Origin: a virus
Reading direction: 5' to 3' (one strand)
IMG/VR virus record: IMGVR_UViG_3300029263_000817
Span: 1 to 46,818 of that record
DNA length: 46,818 nucleotides
The notes under the pieces were generated by a model. That model was given only the letters and a program-made list of their open reading frames with translations. It made no database searches and had not been told where the DNA came from. This document shows positions 44,258-46,818 of the stretch, in pieces. Numbering within the stretch: position 1 is the stretch's first letter; each line of letters begins with the position of its first letter. Both the position numbers and the translations under genes were made by a program.

Positions 44258-45697
44258 TTATCTTCTCTCAGTCGCAAGTTTTGTTAAAAGTAATGATGTA
44301 GTGAAACCTGTATCACCTTTTGCAAATGTATGAGCAGCTTCATAAACTAACCAATGGCCTGATTTCTTAATATCTATTTTCTGACCTTCTGATACTTCTG
44401 GACCTAAATGTTGGCCTCTATTATATAATACATTAATTTTGTTACCAATAGAAAGGTTTGCATCTTTAGCAATGAAATTACGTCCAGGAACTGTAATTTT
44501 TAAACTTGATTTCTTTAAATAGTTTCTTAGACATCTAGCAGTTATTTTAGTTTGATGAGCACGTGGTTCGACCATTTCATCATATCCTCTATTGCCATCA
44601 TCAGTCTCAGTTGAACTCATTGTTTTAGAAGTTGTAATAGATGTATAAGTGTTAGACATAAAATTGCCTATTCTTCTGCCGTCAAATGTAAGATTAGGAT
44701 CATACACTACAGTGTCTTTAGATCGATCAAATATATTCACATCAAATAAATGTTGGAACATGTCTTCAGGATCATGGTCAACTCGTTGTGTTTGTCCAGT
44801 ATAAGTATCTATAAAGTTATAACTACATGGTCCTAAACCGTGAGCACTATATTCCATTTGATTCTCACCACTAACAAGTTCAGAAGCTAATATCAAAAAA
44901 GACTTACGTTCATCGGTGACAGTCTGTCCGTGAGTAGCAAGAGTGTATGAATGGGTGTATGGCATTAGTGTATCATTAATTGCTGGACCAGTCAACATTG
45001 ATTCTAAATCTAAAAATCTGATTCTATCATCGCCCATAGATGCAAATATAAAGTATGGCAATCCAGTTGCAGATATGCATCTATCACATAACCATTTTAC
45101 TGCATGTAATGGTGACATATTTGGAATATTCAATTTTAAATTTCCATCAAAGTATGGCGGCTTTGTTTTATCATGTAGCAACTCATTGGATAAAAGATAG
45201 TTATTCGCTGATGACTTTCTATCAAGTGTTGACAGTATAGATTCAATGACATTAGTAATTGAGCTTTTAAATGTAGTCTCTGATCCTTTATGCCCAATTA
45301 TTTTTTTAAATGTTCTATTCAAGGAAGTGACTTGTGATTGATAATATCTTTCTTCAACTAATCGGAAAGATATTGTTTCATTTGTATCATTCGACTTTAC
45401 AGATGAAAGAATCTTATGTGTCATAAAATGTTTTATTATCGGTGTAGCATTATCCGAAGTTTGAAGCTTAATAGTCCACCTTTCAGTTCCTTGAAAGTTC
45501 ATAGCATCCAACAAACCCACATTATCTAGAATTATAATCTTAGCTGTCAGATATGGATTCTCTAAACTTTCAAAGATTTGTAATTCCATAGTCACTTGTG
45601 AAAGTTCATATCCGGATTCATTATAATCTTTCCACCTATCTGCAGTGACTATAACTGAGCCTAGGGTATACTGTTCTGGATCTACTGGAGAGTTCAT
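44258..45697 (-). CDS. Baseplate hub protein, gp27-like
   Basis: A 479-aa protein between gp53 and the gp5-like gene. The pattern is that of hub proteins of the gp27/gpD type: early strands VTMELQIFESLENPYLTAKIIILDNVGLLD, the RTFKKIIG...SITNVIESILS helix, NMSPLHAVKWLCDRC, and a C-terminal LSIGNKINVLYN...KSGHWLVYEAAHTFAKGDTGFTTSLLLTK that resembles the final barrel of gpD-type hubs. It would form the trimeric ring between tube end and spike. Adjacency to the gp5-like gene by one base supports this. T4 gp27 is 391 aa and its gene is elsewhere; here it lies with gp5. Confidence 0.8.
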   Translation of the reverse strand: MNSPVDPEQYTLGSVIVTADRWKDYNESGYELSQVTMELQIFESLENPYLTAKIIILDNVGLLDAMNFQGTERWTIKLQTSDNATPIIKHFMTHKILSSVKSNDTNETISFRLVEERYYQSQVTSLNRTFKKIIGHKGSETTFKSSITNVIESILSTLDRKSSANNYLLSNELLHDKTKPPYFDGNLKLNIPNMSPLHAVKWLCDRCISATGLPYFIFASMGDDRIRFLDLESMLTGPAINDTLMPYTHSYTLATHGQTVTDERKSFLILASELVSGENQMEYSAHGLGPCSYNFIDTYTGQTQRVDHDPEDMFQHLFDVNIFDRSKDTVVYDPNLTFDGRRIGNFMSNTYTSITTSKTMSSTETDDGNRGYDEMVEPRAHQTKITARCLRNYLKKSSLKITVPGRNFIAKDANLSIGNKINVLYNRGQHLGPEVSEGQKIDIKKSGHWLVYEAAHTFAKGDTGFTTSLLLTKLATERR

Positions 45698-45699
45698 TT

Positions 45700-46533
45700 T
45701 TAACCGCCCATTAAACTATTAAAAGTATTAAAGACTAAATCAACACGATCAGCTCTTAACACTTTTATAATTTTTAATTTATTATTCTGTTCTTCAACAG
45801 TATCAAAGTGGGTCTTCTCTACAATAAATGCACTTTGAGTTTCAATAGCTGGATCAATATCCACCCACTCTCCCGCGGCGTTTTCATAATGATGTGCACT
45901 TAAAAACTCTGATGATGATGACTTTAATATAGCGTGTTCATACACAGTAACGCCTTCATATGCTACTGTTGGATTAGGATCTAATAATGCTGCAGGGTTT
46001 TCTGTTACTCTATTAAAATAAACTACTTCACCATTTTGCCAACTGCCACTAGATCCACTAATAATTATTTGTCCTAAATCTAAATCTTTTCTAATAACTG
46101 TTCCTGTTGCACCTGATGTTAGACCTTGCAATCTAGATCCAACTTTAAATGTTTGTATAATGTTCTGGACAGGGTCTGTGTGACCTACATGGCCAGTACC
46201 ACTTCCATCAGTTCTGAAAACTAATGTAGTGTGTGGATATGAGTCTTTAACTTGTTGTACCAATTCAGCATAACTTAATGGCCACCCTTGTCTTCTTATA
46301 TGTTCGTTCATTAAATACAATGTCCAATAATATTTTTGGTCACCGTAAAGCTTTGCTGATAACACATCTGGTCTATCACCATCAATGATATTATAATTTA
46401 AATATGATTGCTCGTCAAGCTTAAATTTATCTACTACATTTGCATATGAGCTTAAGGCTGGAAAGACTGATACTTTATTATCAGCATCTCCAAATAAGTA
46501 GTAAGTGCGTGGAAAATTACTGAAATATGACAT
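45700..46533 (-). CDS. gp53: Baseplate wedge protein gp53
   Basis: A 277-aa protein. FPALSSYANVVDKF..., YLNYNIIDGDRPDVLSAKLYGDQKYYWTLYLMNEHIRRQGWPLSYAEL is the gp53 signature (LysM-like wedge core, T4: PEELANAIYGNPQLYWVLLMCND). The T4 protein is 196 aa; the extra about 80 residues lie in a Gly/Ser-rich beta insert at about residues 110-180. Its C-terminus (LKIIKVLRADRVDLVFNTFNSLMGG) parallels the T4 end (LRQIKIIAKSDINSFMNDL). The ATG overlaps the stop of the preceding tube-cap gene as TAATG. Confidence 0.93.
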   Translation of the reverse strand: MSYFSNFPRTYYLFGDADNKVSVFPALSSYANVVDKFKLDEQSYLNYNIIDGDRPDVLSAKLYGDQKYYWTLYLMNEHIRRQGWPLSYAELVQQVKDSYPHTTLVFRTDGSGTGHVGHTDPVQNIIQTFKVGSRLQGLTSGATGTVIRKDLDLGQIIISGSSGSWQNGEVVYFNRVTENPAALLDPNPTVAYEGVTVYEHAILKSSSSEFLSAHHYENAAGEWVDIDPAIETQSAFIVEKTHFDTVEEQNNKLKIIKVLRADRVDLVFNTFNSLMGG

Positions 46534-46818
46534 TAGAATCCTTCCTGTACGTCTTGTTTAGACAACAGTTCATTCTCTTTAAACTGCAACTGGATATCTA
46601 CTTCTTGCCAAAAACCACCTTCGTAAAATGATTGCTGAACTTGATTAAAATTAGAGCTAACGGATCTTAAATAACACGGTTTCAATTTAATCCATTTTGC
46701 TTTTTGACCTTCACTGGTATCAGCAAACCCTGATTTTGTATAATGCATACTAATGTCTATTTCATTTGGAAACTTATACGCGATAGCTAAAGGATCACCC
46801 AACGCGCCAATATCAGCA
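46533..46818 (-). CDS. gp48/gp54-like tube-cap protein, C-terminal part (partial)
   Basis: The frame is open through the window edge (reading ADIGALGDPLAIAYKFPNEIDISMHYTKSGF), so only about the last 95 residues are seen. The end (KPCYLRSVSSNFNQVQQSFYEGGFWQEVDIQLQFKENELLSKQDVQEGF) has the 'Y-K-W/Y-L-K-x-V-x2-N..., V-x-L-x-F-x-E-x-E-L-L' pattern of T4-like gp48 tube-cap C-termini, which sit under the tail tube. In T4-like marine phages such a gene lies next to gp53. gp54 is the alternative. The other 16 bases past the TTG at 46802 are still in frame. Confidence 0.65.
   Translation of the reverse strand, partial: ADIGALGDPLAIAYKFPNEIDISMHYTKSGFADTSEGQKAKWIKLKPCYLRSVSSNFNQVQQSFYEGGFWQEVDIQLQFKENELLSKQDVQEGF

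Noticed and set aside
1-46818. tRNA genes, insertion sequences, integrase or attachment sites
   Set aside because: None was seen on either strand in reading the window.

Overview
The window is part of the late/virion region of a T4-like marine myovirus. The DNA is AT-rich, nearly all genes lie on the minus strand in tight and often overlapping order, baseplate genes follow a T4-like order, and perfect T4-type late promoter boxes (TATAAATA) precede several of them. Style and content resemble cyanophage and pelagiphage T4-like genomes; the host cannot be fixed from this window.

Reading along the minus strand from right to left: the end of a gp48/gp54-like tube-cap protein, gp53, a gp27-like hub protein, then a cell-puncturing module split over three genes: an OB-fold plus tail-lysozyme protein, an amidase protein, and a beta-structured needle that ends in what looks like a dead M15 peptidase. 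Then come gp25, gp6, a gp7-position protein, gp8, a huge DUF4815-type structural protein, an 82-aa class protein and a 571-aa fibre-like protein. At the far left are two small virion-type proteins and a giant fibre gene that fills about 12.7 kb and runs off the window.

Between the 571-aa fibre-like gene and the small structural genes (about 13.5-25.5 kb) sits a 12-kb enzyme cassette unlike the rest. It encodes four radical SAM proteins (three with full SPASM-type cysteine sets, one shortened), one B12-binding-type radical SAM protein, one cupin/JmjC-like protein, three related 2OG-Fe(II) oxygenases and a fourth of the phage HxH type. It also encodes five proteins I cannot name and a 187-aa protein whose only cysteines and histidines lie in a C-terminal (CHSS)2CHGS tail followed by RGRR. 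The simplest reading is a phage-borne peptide/protein modification system of RiPP type, with the 187-aa protein as substrate. It may decorate a virion part, or make a modified peptide during infection.

The regulation fits this. A nearly perfect extended -10 sigma70 promoter fills the 42-nt gap at the head of the cassette, and the candidate substrate gene has its own late promoter. Enzymes could therefore be made early and the substrate boosted late, with the virion proteins.

All calls come from reading the sequence by eye; no database searches were run.
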